A DNA stretch of 64,000 bases from Rhyacichthys aspro (lineage: Eukaryota; Chordata; Actinopteri; Gobiiformes; Rhyacichthyidae): NCBI GenBank assembly GCA_036850595.1, contig CM072152.1, positions 1,685,640 to 1,749,639 of the forward strand, read 5' to 3'. Position 1 is the stretch's first letter. Each line of letters begins with the position of its first letter. The position numbers were made by a program, and so were the translations under genes. Below are positions 47,110 to 59,853 of the stretch, piece after piece. The notes beneath the pieces are model-generated. The model made no database searches and was not told where the DNA came from. It saw only the letters and a list, made by a program, of their open reading frames with translations.

Positions 47110-49490
47110 TGGTGTGCAAAGTATATGCTATAGATTACATAATAACTGGTGATGACTTTAATATAGCTCCAAATTCTTGGCTTGACAGAAGACTCCCAGA
47201 GGACAACCAGAACACAATGAATTTAAAAACATCCTTTGTTTATCGAATAACATGGTGGATTATTGAACAACGAAAAACCCCAACGCAATGAAATATACAT
47301 GGTTTAGTCCAGCCAATAATAACTTATGCTCAAGATTAGATTATTGTCTTATGTCCAAAAATATAACAACCTTTGAAACCAAATGTGATATTCAAACATC
47401 ACCACTTACTGATCATTGTATTATTGGGCTGTCATTATCCTTAATCAAACAAAAACAAAAATCTTATAACGGCTGGAAATTCAACAATGCACTGTTATTA
47501 AACAAAGAATTTTGTAGCCAAGTGAAAGCTATATATCTTGAAACCACTGATTTAGACATGTCAAATATAAGTAAATGGGAATGGTTCAATTTCAGGGTCA
47601 AGCAACCAGCCATTGAATCAGGAAAGACAATATCAGAAATGCGTAAAATAAAACGAAAGGATTTCATTGAAAAACTGTTTTATCATATCAATGATAAAAC
47701 ACGATGTAAACAAATTAACAGAAGATGATAAATTGTCTTTAGAAGAAGATATAACAATTACTGAAATTGAGGCGGCTCTAAAGCAAATGAAATCGGGTAA
47801 ATTACCGGGTATAGACAGTCTGACAATAGAATTCTATAGGATGTTTTGGCAGGATATAAAAGATTTTTTTATTTAATGCCTTTACGCCTTTATTATCAAT
47901 GGTCAACTATCCAACACAATGAAAACTAGTCTGACTGGCCTGACAAGGATCTATTGCAGCTAGACAACTGGAGACCGATAACTTAACCACTACTTTGTAA
48001 CGATTAAGAATTAATAGCTTTAGTATATGCCAATAGGTTCAAAAGTGTCTTAGCTAAATTAATAGACAAGTTTCAGTCAGGCTTCATTAAAGGTAGACAT
48101 ATACACAACAATGTTAATCAATCATATCAATTACTGATATGTTAGATTACCACTCCCTTATAAACTCAGAAAGCTTAATTTTATTAATTGACTTAGCGTT
48201 TGACTCTATAGAACATGATTGTCTACTCCGCTCCATGATTGGTGTTTTCAGAATTAACTGGATAAAAGCCTTTTTAGTGAAACCTGAATCCATATGGTTT
48301 AACATCCCAAAATATCTTTAACAAAGTGAGAGGATTGGAATTTCTTTTAAAATGTGGCTTTGATGTATCCAAACTGCCTGTAAACCTGTCTGATTATCAC
48401 AAACAGATTCTGCATTAGTGGAAGGTGGTGTTTACCCATCATTTTACTCTATGGCCCTTCCTTGTGGAACAATAGAGCAAGTACAGTAAATAGCAAAACG
48501 TTATTTATCCAAAGTTGGTATGATAAGAATGTAATTTTTATTACTGATCTACTAGATGATCAGGGTCAAATCCTTGCTCCTTCAAAGCTAATATAAACTG
48601 TTCATTTAGAGATTACAACAGGGTATGCAAAGTATATCTCTATTAAATTTGATACAGAACTTTTAATACTCTGAAGGACAAATAACACTGCCCAAGTTAC
48701 AATTGACCCAAATTCCCCTAAATGATAAAAAAAATCTAACAATAAAAATATTAGTAAAATATAAAAAAATAAATTGTACAATTTTAAAAATAATTCCAAA
48801 ATGAATCATAGTATTAACATAAACATTTATGAAATGGCCTATACCGCCTAAAACAAAAGAAATGCAATTTAAAATCCTTAACGGTTATTACCTGACAATG
48901 CTTAAAAAAGGTTTAATTTTGAGGTGGAGCCATTCTCTTTTTGCTTGCAGGAAGAGGAAACCCTTCTTCTCTTGCCCAATAACAACTAAATTCTGGCATT
49001 ATCTTGTGAACTGGATGAACATTAAAATGGACAAAATGACACCGCTTAAAACAAGTACTCTATGGTAATAATGACTTATCCAAGGAAATGTTTGTGATTT
49101 GCAATATCATAATAATTATGAGGAAACACCATATACATAAATGTAAATGGATAAACAAAAATCCACCCCTTACTGTTTTAAAAGCTGAACTATAGTCATA
49201 TTTTTTCCCTGTTGCTTCTAAAGGACTTAAGTCAAGATGTGAGTGCCTTATGTGAAGACATATCAAAATGTGTACCTTTTTGAATATGAATGCCTTTTGA
49301 ACCATGTATGTGCCTTGAACATTTGTCTATCAATGGCCTTGCGATATTTATTTTTCTTTTACAATTGTTTATTTCTGCAAATTGTGTTTGTGTGTGTGTT
49401 TTGTTGGGGTTTTTTACACTGTTGTAAAATACACTCCCATCAAGAGTTTATGTATATTGGAAAGTGTAAATAAAAAAATTAAAAAGCTTT
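47110..49490 (+). mobile_element. Decayed L1-type LINE ORF2 (endonuclease, RT, 3' tail)
   Basis: Endonuclease C-terminus SRLDYCLMSKN and SPLTDHCIIGLSL (about 47330-47440), the pre-RT block ALKQMKSGKLPGIDSLTIEF (47770-47840), FQSGFIKGRHIHNN (48070-48115), LILLIDLAFDSIEH, and a C-terminal CPITTKFWHYLVNW segment (48970-49020). Stops and shifts throughout. It ends in an A-rich tail at about 49470-49485. Close to full-length ORF2 but dead. Confidence 0.75.
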
Positions 49491-49549
49491 GACTTACCGA
49501 TGTATTTAACTATGAAACAGATACTATTTCTTGAATTCTTAGTTTACTT

Positions 49550-49900
49550 TGTCTGTGCTTCCGGTCGGTTTCTTGTTGCGTGCAGTAGCTTGACTCAGCT
49601 CAGTGGAGGGGCTGGTGGGGGTCATTCATAACAATCCCTCCCAGTCCTGAAGTCTGTTCTGAGTCACAGAATTCGGGATAGGCCGGTACACCCGGGAGCT
49701 CAGCGGTCCGACTGAAGGCTCAAATAAGCCAAGAGCTCCGAGACCCCCGCCGTGACTCCTACGCCGCTTTCCTGGTGGTTTCTTCCCACCGCTCCTTGTT
49801 CATGTGTACACTGCAGTCACGCGCAGAAGCACGCTGCCTGTTGAGGATGACGTCACATTATGACGAGCCATGAATGTATAATTGATATCTGTTCTGACCT
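49550..49900. promoter_or_regulatory. CpG-containing region with CRE, possible promoter
   Basis: CG-richer than its surroundings (GGGATAGGCCGGTACACCCG, GAGACCCCCGCCGTGACTCC, CACGCGCAGAAGC) with TGACGTCA at 49849-49856 and GATGACGTCACATTATGACG around it. No coding exon is adjacent. It could be the promoter and non-coding first exon of an unannotated transcript; weak. Confidence 0.3.
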
Positions 49901-51098
49901 AACAATAATAAACCTGTCATAAATCTATTATAGAAGAGACCAAATGAAACAACTTTCTGGATACAGAACTGGCCAAAGTGGCTTGTAAGAGTTATGTTTT
50001 AGGCAAAATAGAAATCGACTTCTGACAGGTGTCAGTCAGAGCTGTACTTTGTGACTTCATCTTTGATGAACTCGCGACGTGGGCGGGACTCGGTGAGAGC
50101 CACAGCAACACACGATGAGAGAGATAGACATGAGGTGCAACGGAGCGGTAGCCGTTCAAAGTTTATATATATATATAGGGCATTTTTAGCCGCTGATTCC
50201 TCGTTCATGGGTCAAAATTAATTAAGCGATTAATTGCTTAAGGCAAAGGGACAGGTGCTGGAGCACCACCTGGGGTCTATCTGTGCACGTCCCTGATATG
50301 TCTGTTATGATATTGTTCTTTATGTTATCCTTATTTTCTTCTCCTTTTGTGCATTAATTAAAAATTTGCTTTTTTTTAATATATTAAGAAAATACCATGC
50401 ATGATCATAGATTCACGGTACACTCAAAAACAAACATATTTTGTCATTTTTCAAATATTAGATTTATATACAAGTGTAAGAAGACTAAGTCAGGACTGAG
50501 TGTTTCAAGACCAAGAACCACCAAGAGAAGTCTTGTAGACCACGTCCCTCTCACTGAGGGTTAATGTTTGATGAAGAGGATATTTGTGGTCTTTGCCCAT
50601 CTTGATTTTTAAATCTTTAGACTTATATGTTCAAGACCAAGACAAGCCCAAGTAAAATTAGACTCAGATATTAAAATGTAATCTTCAGGCCAAGACCGCT
50701 CAAGCAGCCTACTGAAAGTACAATAAAAAAAACAATATTTCCGGTCTCGCCCAGAAGAAACACCAACAAAAAGACCTATTGTTTTGATTCCAAAATGGAA
50801 CCCAAAAGGATAAGAAAAAATTTTAATGGAAAAAAGCAAAAAACAAAAAAAATATAAAGTCTATCTAAGGAGAAGAAAGATTACACAAAACGAGAAAATC
50901 CTGAGTGACCAACAATGAGTTCACTTTGTATTCAAGATAAAATACACAATTCCTGCCCACAATTAACACATAAAGACACTTAATCAAGTTAAAGACAGAA
51001 TATTACATCTTATACAAATATATTAAAAGGCCATATTATCACAATCAACAGGAATTCAAGCATTTAATTATAGCATAAAAACACAAGTATGTATGCTC

Positions 51099-53833
51099 TT
51101 AACAGACTGAAATCTTGTCTGCATCTGTCACTGCATTATGGCGCTTATAGTGTTCCAGCAGTTGGTTCCATGCTCTGCTGCAGCTCAGCAACTCCTGGTT
51201 TCCTACACAAGAATGAACACAGGTGACAGAAACAATACCAGTTAGGAAATCATCACCTGCTCCACATGAACTCATTCTGCTTACCTTTAAAAGACACTGA
51301 TACGACACAATATTTCTTTAGAATTCTACACTGAGACTGTCTTGTGTGGTTTAGTATATACTGAAAAACCTTTTCTCCTTGGTTTGTTTTTTTCTCTTTT
51401 NNNNNNNNNNNNNNNNNNNNNNNNNNNNNNNNNNNNNNNNNNNNNNNNNNNNNNNNNNNNNNNNNNNNNNNNNNNNNNNNNNNNNNNNNNNNNNNNNNNN
51501 ACAGAGCATCCCTATATCTCGGGGCCGTGAAGCTGGAGTGGTAAACCCTGCAGGTGTACACGGCACTTTCGTCCTCTGTGGCCATGGTCAGCTGAATCTT
51601 ACTCCACACACTGTACAGATGGTTGTGGTCAGAGAAGGGCCCAAATTGAGTGGCGGGATGCACCTGTTCCCCATCGTTCCGAGACCACTCCAGGTGAATG
51701 TCCGGGGGGTAGAAGTTCTCCACACGGCAGCAAAGGACCAGCAGGCGCTGGACCTTAGGGATCTGAGGAATACTGGAGATCTGCAGGAAGGATGGCTCCA
51801 CTGCAACAACACAGAAGACATTCTGTAAATGTAGCAGCAGCACAGGCTAATCCACTAGTATCACCAGAGACAGACTTGTGCTGTGAGAGCACTACTTCTT
51901 GATACAGTGACTGGTGTAAAAAAAAAAAATAGAAAAAGAAACGTGCACTGGTTTGCCACTGCCACCACTGCTTAATTTGTAAATCAACAGTTGCCAGAAA
52001 GAAAAATGCAGTTTGAAACCAGGGTCTGTGACATCAAAACAGTTAGCGGAACACAAGGCTCAGACGCACGCAAATGCCCAAAAACCATTCTATTCTTCAT
52101 CTACACCTCATTTTAAATAGCCTTCTTTACATAATATTAACTCATAGTAGCCTACTTCAGTATTATTAATGGCAGATAATCTCTTAGCTTATCCAGTTGT
52201 ATAATATATTCCATACAACAACAATGTCCTGCCACTCTTCCCTGTTTCAATCCAAATCTCTCCAGACGCTGCTCCTCGTCCTCTGGACAATAACTCCTCC
52301 ATAAACCACTCAGAGACACTTCTTTCGGTAATAGCCCACACTGTTATAACAACTGCTCCTTCCTTGTTAAAGTTATGAAAAACTGCCTAATCCCGCTGCA
52401 CAAGACACTCAGTCAGTCAGTCAGAATCACAGATCACTCTTTAACAGCATCAACAAACTCATACATCCAAAGCTGAATTCAAGGCAAAGAGTCTAAATAC
52501 AGGCAAAGCTAACTGGGTTTATGTCTTCAAAACTACAATTTTTACATGGTATTCACTTGCATGTGGTATTCAGCCGAATCAGCAGGAGACACCTCCAGTC
52601 CAAGTTCATATGCAGCTAACTGGAGTTTAGGGGTGGGTGGCTTAGGCGCAGCAGACTGGGATTCGAGTCCTAACAAGGGCACCTTTTTTCCCCGAGTGTT
52701 CCCAGATCCAGGTAAATAGTTTCCAGATCCTATGTCAAAATAAGACAGTTTGCAGATCCTGATCCATCTGGACCTCGCTGAAATCAACCCCTGACTGCCA
52801 CACTTCAGCCCAGCATAATCACTGAGTCAGGCTTCACACATACTGAGCTGCTGTGACACTCAACTGAAAAGAGTGCATTTGAAATTCTTCAACTCTTCTT
52901 TAGGGCAGTAGAGCAGGTTGTTCACTAACTGTAGGGTTGGCACTTTGATTCCAGTTTCCCTGTTCATGCCATCTTGTCCTTGGGCAAGACACTTCACACA
53001 CCTTGCCTCCAGTGTCAGTGGCTCTGGTGAATGAATGTATAAGTATGTTTGGTGGTCATCAGAGAGGCTGTAGGTGCTGCATGGCTGCCACATCTCTGCT
53101 CCAAGGCAGCTGTGGCTACAGAGGTAGTTTACCACCACCAGTGTGTGACTGTGGAGTGAATGAATAATGGACTCAACTGCGAAGCACTCAAAGAGTGCCT
53201 TAAAAAGTGCTATATATATCTAATCCATTATTATTCAGTCATTTATATGTAAAACCGTTCATTTGTGCATAATATTTTTAAAACATGTATTTTACCACTG
53301 AGCATTTTGTATTTGTATTGGTTATAATGAGTGTAATTACTTTTTTACTATACTCTTAATAGAGTGGAACTAGATGTGCCTGATGTGGGGGCGAAGTGTG
53401 TATTTTTTAGTCTGCTGAAAGCATCAAGTCTTGTCATCTCTCCATTGGCAGATAAAGAGGTCTCACTTTTTAACACATCCAAGCAAATGCTGACCTTTGA
53501 CCTTGACAGTGGTCTCTCTGGTGACCCTCTGGCCTCTCCAGTGGACTTCACACCTGTACCTGCTCCCGTCCTCTCTGATGGACAGACACATGCTCAGGAC
53601 AGACATGTGATGGCTGCTGTCTGACTCCAGACTGGCCCACTCACTCACATCCTCCCAGTGCAGCAGCGGGACCACCTCAGACTGGACCAGGGAGTCTGCA
53701 CGGTCTCCACTCAGCTTAAACCACTTCACCTGGACCTCCTCCCGCCGCACGCCACTGATCAGGCATCTCAGGATACTCTCTACATACGCGTATGTGACAC
53801 TGGGCTGGCTGATTTCAGACACACGCAGGGAAA
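51099..53833 (-). CDS. IgSF receptor-type gene B, partial (Ig exon, C1 exon cut by gap, tail exon)
   Basis: Exons on the minus strand: 53833-53495, 51800 down to the gap edge at 51501, and 51202-51099. The first (339 bp, phases 1-1) reads SLRVSEISQPSVTYAYVESI, with Cys, W (VQVKWFKL) and a closing YRCEVHWRG. The second (phase 1 in) begins EPSFLQISSIPQIPKVQRL and has LCCRVENFYPPDIHLEWSR, the C1 hallmark, and YTCRVYHSSF; its end is lost in the 100-N gap. The tail exon reads NQELLSCSRAWNQLLEHYKR ... ISVC and stops. No signal peptide or membrane exon is visible, so either they are in the gap or this product shares exons with the TM exon at 54350. The family (B7-, SIRP- or tapasin-like) is unresolved; an immune receptor role is inference. 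Confidence 0.55.
51401..51500. other. Assembly gap (100 N)
   Basis: Exactly 100 N, falling right at the C-terminal edge of a C1 exon (DVPRYRDA-like end missing). Flanking sequence is T-rich on the left. Confidence 0.98.
52895..53225 (+). mobile_element. tRNA-derived SINE copy, family of 58933
   Basis: Starts TTCTTTAGGGCAGTAGAGCA; shares TCCTTGGGCAAGACACTTCA and the TGAATGTATAAGTATGTTTG body with the copies at 10655 and 58933; ends near AAAAAGTGCTATATATATCT. Lies between the two Ig exons of gene B. Confidence 0.75.
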
Positions 53834-54218
53834 CTGTGGAGAAAAATCATATACTGTGTGAAGATACATTACAAGTCAGACAAAGTATACTACAGAGAAA
53901 AGTGTTATTTGTGCTGTTTGTTCCTTCTGCAAGTTGTGATCTAAATTCCTGTACATAGACTGAACTCTTTACAGCTATTATAAAAGTGTGCTTTTAGCTG
54001 GAATAAGGCAATGATGCAAAGTTTAGGAAAGTCATTAAATATAGGTGCATAGATAAAAAAGAGTAAACTGATAAATGTGTGTGTGACACTAAAACAGGGT
54101 AGTGATCTGTGCCTCTGTGTTAGGTTTTTTGTCTGATGCAATGTCACATGACTAAACTATAACCTAGCCACTCTATCATGTCAAGCATTTTGCAGCACAG
54201 AGCTTTGTTGATACATAC

Positions 54219-57200
54219 CGTACCACGCTGCCTTTCTGTTGAAATACCTGAAGAGGAGTAGAGTCCCTCCAACAAGAGACATGACCAGCAGCAAACTGGT
54301 AACACTGGTGACAGCCACCAGTTTCAAAGCACTATACGGCTCTGACGGAGCTGTGTGAAGAAAAATCAAACAAGAACTGTTCAGTTACAGAAAAGTCAAT
54401 GACGATAAAAGCTGTGCTTCCACCCAGCGGTACGGTACAGTCAAGCTCAGTTAAACTGACTGAGGGCTTCCACAGAACATCTTTATGAATGGCAGGTTCT
54501 TTAGATGAAAACCTGGAGGTGATTGGAGGAACCACCTATTATACTGCCTATAACCAGGATGTATATCCAGTCAGAGCAACAGCATGTTGTTTCTAGTACT
54601 ACTAGTAACAATCAACGCTTTGTCATCAAATCTAATCTAAATGCCATAGCAGACAAAATGGATTTCTTTGAGTTTTGAACTCACAAATCTCACAAGAATC
54701 CAGTTGCTGAGCAAGACAAAGGGCAAAGAAAACACTTAAACATAATAAAGTATGTGTCTGGTTCTGACCCGCTCAAGTTTCTTGACCAGATGTAATGAAA
54801 AGACAGAATTCTTTTGCTTATCAACAGAGTAGTTTCTTTTTTTCCCCCTCAGCTTTCCAAACTCCAAATAATAAAAAAAAACATTAAAAGATATTATCAG
54901 GATTCATATAAATGTTACAAGTTATGCTAATGTTTAATGCAAAGCAGTCTACAAAGCAGTGGCTGTAATAACACTGATAGAAACAACGTTGAAGAGAGCA
55001 GGATTTCAGGTTCATAACAAGAAGAGGACAAGCTTTGTTGAGAAACTGTTGTTCTATCACAGACTCTAGTTTTTAGCTCCACCTTCTCCACTGTCTTAGC
55101 CCCAATGAGGCAGTGGGACGAAACAAATCAGTTGTGAGACCCCTTTGACCCCAATAGAACACAACTTTCTTTGTTATAACAATACTTCTTGGCAATAAAT
55201 CTTGTACCGTTGAAAGCCTGTTTATCTCACTTTTAAATGGTGCCACATTTGTAAGGTACAGGCCTTTGTGGGATGAGCAGCAGAGCTGAAATGAAATGAT
55301 TTGCCAAATCTTCTCTGCCATTGCCAAACAGCTTATTTTGCAGTTGCTATTGCTTCACCGATAGAGTAACATGGAGGCAGTGTAATGGTGTAGCGCGGCA
55401 TCTCCCTCACTGGGAAAACAAGGCTTGTCATCATTGGAGGCAATCTAAATACAGAGAGATATCGAGATGTTATTTTGCAACCAGTGGCAATCCCATATCT
55501 CCACAGTCTGGGACCGAACTCTATCCTCCAAGATGACAATGCTCGCCCCCACGGAGCAGGGTTTATCAGAGACTACCTCCAGAATTTGGGAGTGAAAAAG
55601 ATGGAATGGCCTGCCAGCAGTCCTGATCTCAACCCCATTGAACATTTGTGGGATCAGCTTGGGCGTGCTGTTCGTGACCAACACAACCATGTTGGCAAAC
55701 TTGCAATAAATGCTGGTTGAAGAGCAGTGTGTGACCAGGCTGGTCACCAGCATGAGGAAGAGGTGCCAGTTTGTTGTGGCTGTGTATGGTTCTTTCACAT
55801 GCTACTGAGGTTTCTGTGTGTTAAATGGATAACTTGTTCAATTAAATTGCCAATATGTCTTGTTTCTTCAAACTGCAATTGTCCAACCCACCAAACACCA
55901 AACAAGAGTCAATGGCAGAATAAGCTGTTTGGCATTGGCATTTGGCAGAGAAGATTTGGCAATCTTTCATGGGCACAACCCACGTACTCAGCTCTGCTGC
56001 TCATCCCACAAATGCATGTTCCTTACAAATGTGGCACCATTTAAAAGGGAAATAAACGGTATAAGATTTTTTGCCACGAAGCATTGTTACCACAAAGAAA
56101 TAATCTACCAAACACAAATTTCCGTACTTTTTGTGCTAAGTTTATATAAATGCTTGACCAAACTGGCCCGTATCGCTCACTGGAAATTCAAGTGTGTTAC
56201 TTTGCAGTGTTAGGGTGACAGAGGTGTTGTAGGAGCCGCAGTACGACTGATGTTCCACTTGGCAGAGTAGTCGGAGTGCCCCGTCCTTCAGCGCAGAGGA
56301 CTGCACCGTAATGCCACTGCGGATGCTGTAGGTGCCATCTGCGTTGTGCACAGACATTTCAGTGCAGACTCTGTACAGAGGGCTGGTCACAGCCTGGAGT
56401 GTGTGGGAGCCGTTCTGCAGGAGCCAGTTGACCGTCAGAGTGCTGGGGTAGTACTCTCTGATGTCACACTGGATCGTCTTCTCCTCTCCCTCTGCCACCG
56501 ATGCCTTTTCAGGAAGCAGCACTGAAGGTTGGGCTGAGGGACACAACATTTAAGAATGAGTTGAGAACCAAGATCTTACAGGTGACACTAGAGATTGGTT
56601 TCAGGCAGGTGTCTTAGAGTGTTTTAGGTACCAAACCAGTATTATTTATGAGTCAAGCACAAAACTTATTGGCTCATTTCTATACATGAAAAAAGCCTTG
56701 GGTAGTGTTAGAGGCATTGAGCACAAAGTTAGAATGCAGGCAGTCAGCCTCAGAATTTCTAGCCTTGACAGGTCAGAGGTAAACAGGTAGGACATGAAAA
56801 TGCTCTGGAACTGAGAGATTTGTTAGCAATGAAAAAAAAAAACATGGCTTTGGTGTGCTAGTCACTTGACCCATTAGGTCAAGTGACTAGCACACCAAAC
56901 CACCACACCACCTTTCAAGAATGATCTCAAGTACAACTTTTTAATGAAGCAAAAAAAATAAATCTCCACCAGGGGCACTGTTAAAAAAGATCACTTTACG
57001 AACTTTAGGGGGCAGTCTCATGAGGAAATGGTATGGAGGTGTCAAGCATAGAATGTATAAATAAGGTGTCAATACTCCACACTCTGGTCTCCTAATTAAG
57101 AAAGTCCTCAAAGTAAGCAAAATAAACAGTAAAAAAAAACCTTTCTGTTTAAGACCTGATAAATGATAGCTATTGTTATATATCCTAGGCTATTTCACAG

Positions 57201-59853
57201 ATGTTCTATTTTCATGAAATAATGCAGTGCAGTGCAATGTATGCCATCCGGGCATCTCTTGCGAACTACTTCGCTGTGGTGACCATGGGTTGGAATAAGC
57301 CAAATGGCACTTACTAATGTATGCCATCAAACAGTGTCCCCATGCAAGTGTGTATCTAAGGGATCGTTCACACAAGAATGCTTCTCAGGAATACGCAACA
57401 GTCACGCCATTGCTGATTTGCATTGACGCAACAACATTGCAACACGATCCGTGTTCACACGGAGCCTTCCAAAAAGACGCTGTACATATGCCAGACCAAC
57501 AGGGTTTTTTTTTCTTCTTGGTGGAGCATACAGCCACCAGGCAGGTAGGCAGCGCTATATCACATTAGCATTGCGGCCAGAACTATCCACTCCAACCAGC
57601 TCATAAACTTGGCTGTTGGCAGCATGGAGATCACAAATATAAACAACATTAGCGAAGTCTGTCATGTGTAGTTACATTTTTTCATAGTCTCGGACTGTTA
57701 CTCAACGCTTGATGGCCACAGGACCAACATCCCCTGGTTTACTTCAGCAGGACTGCCAGCTGCTTTGCACGTGTAAACCTGCAGTCTCCAGGCGTAAGAC
57801 GTCTTTACATCGAAGGTTGCCCAAATCTTTATTCCATATTTGGCTGGCTTTTTTGGTATGTATTGCCTGAAGCTGCACCTGGCTCAGAATGGGACGAGCT
57901 GTTCATCCACGCAGATGTCCCTGTCTGGGGTGAACAACATCCCAGACAGCCCAGAAAATGCTCCATCCTGATTTCTCCCTCCAGAGGCTGAGGGTTGATT
58001 CATTTTTTGACCTGTAAACACTGGCCAGAATGAGCAGCCCCACGTAAGCCTGCAGTTCCTCCATGTCAAGATTTTGCCAGTCTGCAATTGAGCGTCTCCC
58101 ATACAGGTTTGTCATGACCACAATGTACTGCAAGATTTCATCCCTCAGCAGTGGGCTAATGTAAGAAACTGAAACTAAAATTCTAAAATTTATGAAAAAT
58201 GATTATCCTCTGGCAAATTTGGGCTATATTTGTTCAACACAGTCAAAACGGCTTGAAAAAAAACCAACAAAAAAACAAAATGGCCCCAGGATCTCTTAAG
58301 GGTTAAGACATTATTCAAACAGCAGCTACTCTCACTCCTAGGCCACCTCAATATTGCCATGAGCGTTATTCCACAAGGACGTTTATTCACTTGAGACTCT
58401 TTGATTGGGCTGCATCTGTTACCAAACCGTTCGAATCTCAGTTTTTGGTCACGGTTCCTGGATGAAAGGAATGGCATCTCTTTGTGTGGGCTTATGCTGT
58501 CACTTGTCTTATCTACTGAACATCGTCTCAGCTCATGCTGTCAGTGATTATGAGAAATGGACACAACTGTGTCTTTTAAAATTTAATGTCTAAATGATGT
58601 GAATTAAAAAAAAAAAAAAACAGCATCTCAAAATTCAGAGGTTGGTTTTAATTCCACTGCCGTGACAGTTAATCAAGCAGTGAATGAATAATTGCAAATG
58701 TAGTGCATAATTTTTACAGAAGTGCCATACAATTGATTGAGATTTACTAGGAACCAGTCACAGAAGTTAGTTAGACCCTCCCCTCTCACTGAAATAACCA
58801 ATCACAGTTGAGTAGACCGTCTGGCACATGCTTTCAAGAATCAGCTTTTCAGGACCCAGCACAATGGAAACATGTGCCTCTTGATGGGGTTACCCATACC
58901 AAACCGTCCTGTACTGGCCTGACCCGCACCAGTCAGTGGCTCAGTTGGTAGAGCAGGGCATCCAATAACCGGAAGGTTGGCAGCTCGATTCCCACCCCCT
59001 CCTGCTCATACTGTCGTTGTGTCCTTGGGCAGGACACTTCACCCGCCTTTCCTCCAGTGCCGTAGCACTGGTGTATGAATGTGTGTGATTGTAGAGGTGA
59101 GTTTGGTGGTGGTTGGAGAAGGCCGTGAGCACCTGGCACATGGCAGCCCACCTCTCCATCTGCCCCAGGTGTGAATGTGTGTGAATGGGGTGAATGGAAG
59201 CATGATGTAAAGCGCTTTGGGTTCCCGAGAAGGGCATGATATATATAAATGCATGCCATTTACCATTTACCAAGGTTGTAATGTACAAATATACTGTATT
59301 ATGTCGGTCTGAGAAAACAAATTTCAATTATGTATTTGTGTTCGGAGAATTGCAAAACTTCCACTTACATTACATATGCATATACATATGTGTTACACAT
59401 TTGAGTAAAGTTATTTTGTTGCGCAATAAAATTTCTGTGAGTTTGAATTAGGGAAGAACACAATTATAAAGAGTTGATGGGTAGGAATATGATTAGTACA
59501 TATAGAGTTCTCTGTACCTAAAACCTCCAGAGTGCTGGTGAGTGTGTCCACCACAGGCGTGATGATCCTGCAGCTGTACAGTCCTTCATCTCCCACAGTG
59601 ACATTGTGGAGCGTCAGAGAGGCATCACTCTGCAGCAGACCCACTCTGTCCACCTCAGCGCCCTCTCTGCTCACATGTGCCTGACCGTCCTCAAATGTGT
59701 ACACCGTTTGTCTATGTGAGTGTCTGTCCACTCTGTTCCACTCCACAGTCAGGCTGCTCAGGTCCTGCAGCCTAGGTAGTTTGGTGGACAGACACTGGAG
59801 GGTGACGTCTGAGCCCACCAGGACACTGAGGGACGAACGGTCCGCTGAGCACC
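54219..59853 (-). CDS. IgSF receptor-type gene A, partial (V, C1 and transmembrane exons)
   Basis: Minus-strand exons: 59853-59518 (V), 56533-56201 (C1), 54350-54219 (TM). All are phase 1 in and out and join in frame. V exon: GCSADRSSLSVLVGSDVTLQ, then a Cys, SLTVEWNRVD, TVYTFEDGQ and LTLHNVTVGDEGLYSCRI. The FEDGQ ... DEGLYSC layout resembles B7/butyrophilin V domains. C1 exon: AQPSVLLPEKASVAEGEEKT, TIQCDIREYYPSTLTVNW, LLCQVEHQS. TM exon: TPSEPYSALKLVAVTSVTSL, a 20+ residue hydrophobic run, then FRYFNRKAAWY with basic residues after it. The C1 donor is AAA|GTAACA. The signal peptide exon (beyond 59853) and cytoplasmic exons are not identified. It is a candidate teleost immune-type receptor; I do not assign a symbol. 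A Tc1 element lies in the intron between C1 and TM. Confidence 0.6.
55161..56103 (+). mobile_element. Tc1-like transposon with long inverted repeats, internally deleted
   Basis: Inverted repeats of about 170-200 bp at both ends (about 55161-55335 and 55905-56103), sharing GGTGCCACATTTGTAAGG and GGGATGAGCAGCAGAGCTGA. Between them is the C-terminal half of a Tc1 transposase: ILQDDNARPHG and SPDLNPIEHLWDQLGRAVRD (second Asp and the third acidic residue of DDE). The N-terminal, DNA-binding half is missing, so the copy cannot move on its own. Inserted about 100 bp from the C1 exon of gene A. Confidence 0.85.
56849..56899. repeat. Perfect 23-bp stem hairpin with CATTA loop
   Basis: The arm starting TTTGGTGTGCTAGTCACTTG is mirrored exactly after a 5-base loop (CATTA) by the arm ending CAAGTGACTAGCACACCAAA. 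Lies in the intron between the V and C1 exons of IgSF gene A. Confidence 0.95.
57845..58150 (-). mobile_element. piggyBac-type transposase fragment
   Basis: The minus-strand frame reads TNLYGRRSIADWQNLDMEEL, then QAYVGLLILASVYRSKNEST and LSLWREKSGWSIF. This is the N-terminal part of the piggyBac DDE domain (TNLYGR ... LQAYVGLLILAG). Truncated on both sides, in the intron of IgSF gene A. Confidence 0.75.
58933..59275 (+). mobile_element. tRNA-derived SINE, near full length
   Basis: Head CAGTGGCTCAGTTGGTAGAG, CAGGGCATCCAATAACCGG and GGCAGCTCGATTCCCACC provide Pol III A-box and B-box equivalents. The body contains CTTGGGCAGGACACTTCACC; the 3' end reads TAAAGCGCTTTGGGTTCCCG and ends in an ATTTACC repeat. 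Best-preserved of the three copies in this window. Confidence 0.85.

Noticed and set aside
58933..59020. Possible tRNA gene (A-box and B-box present)
   Set aside because: It continues into a SINE body shared with two other loci.
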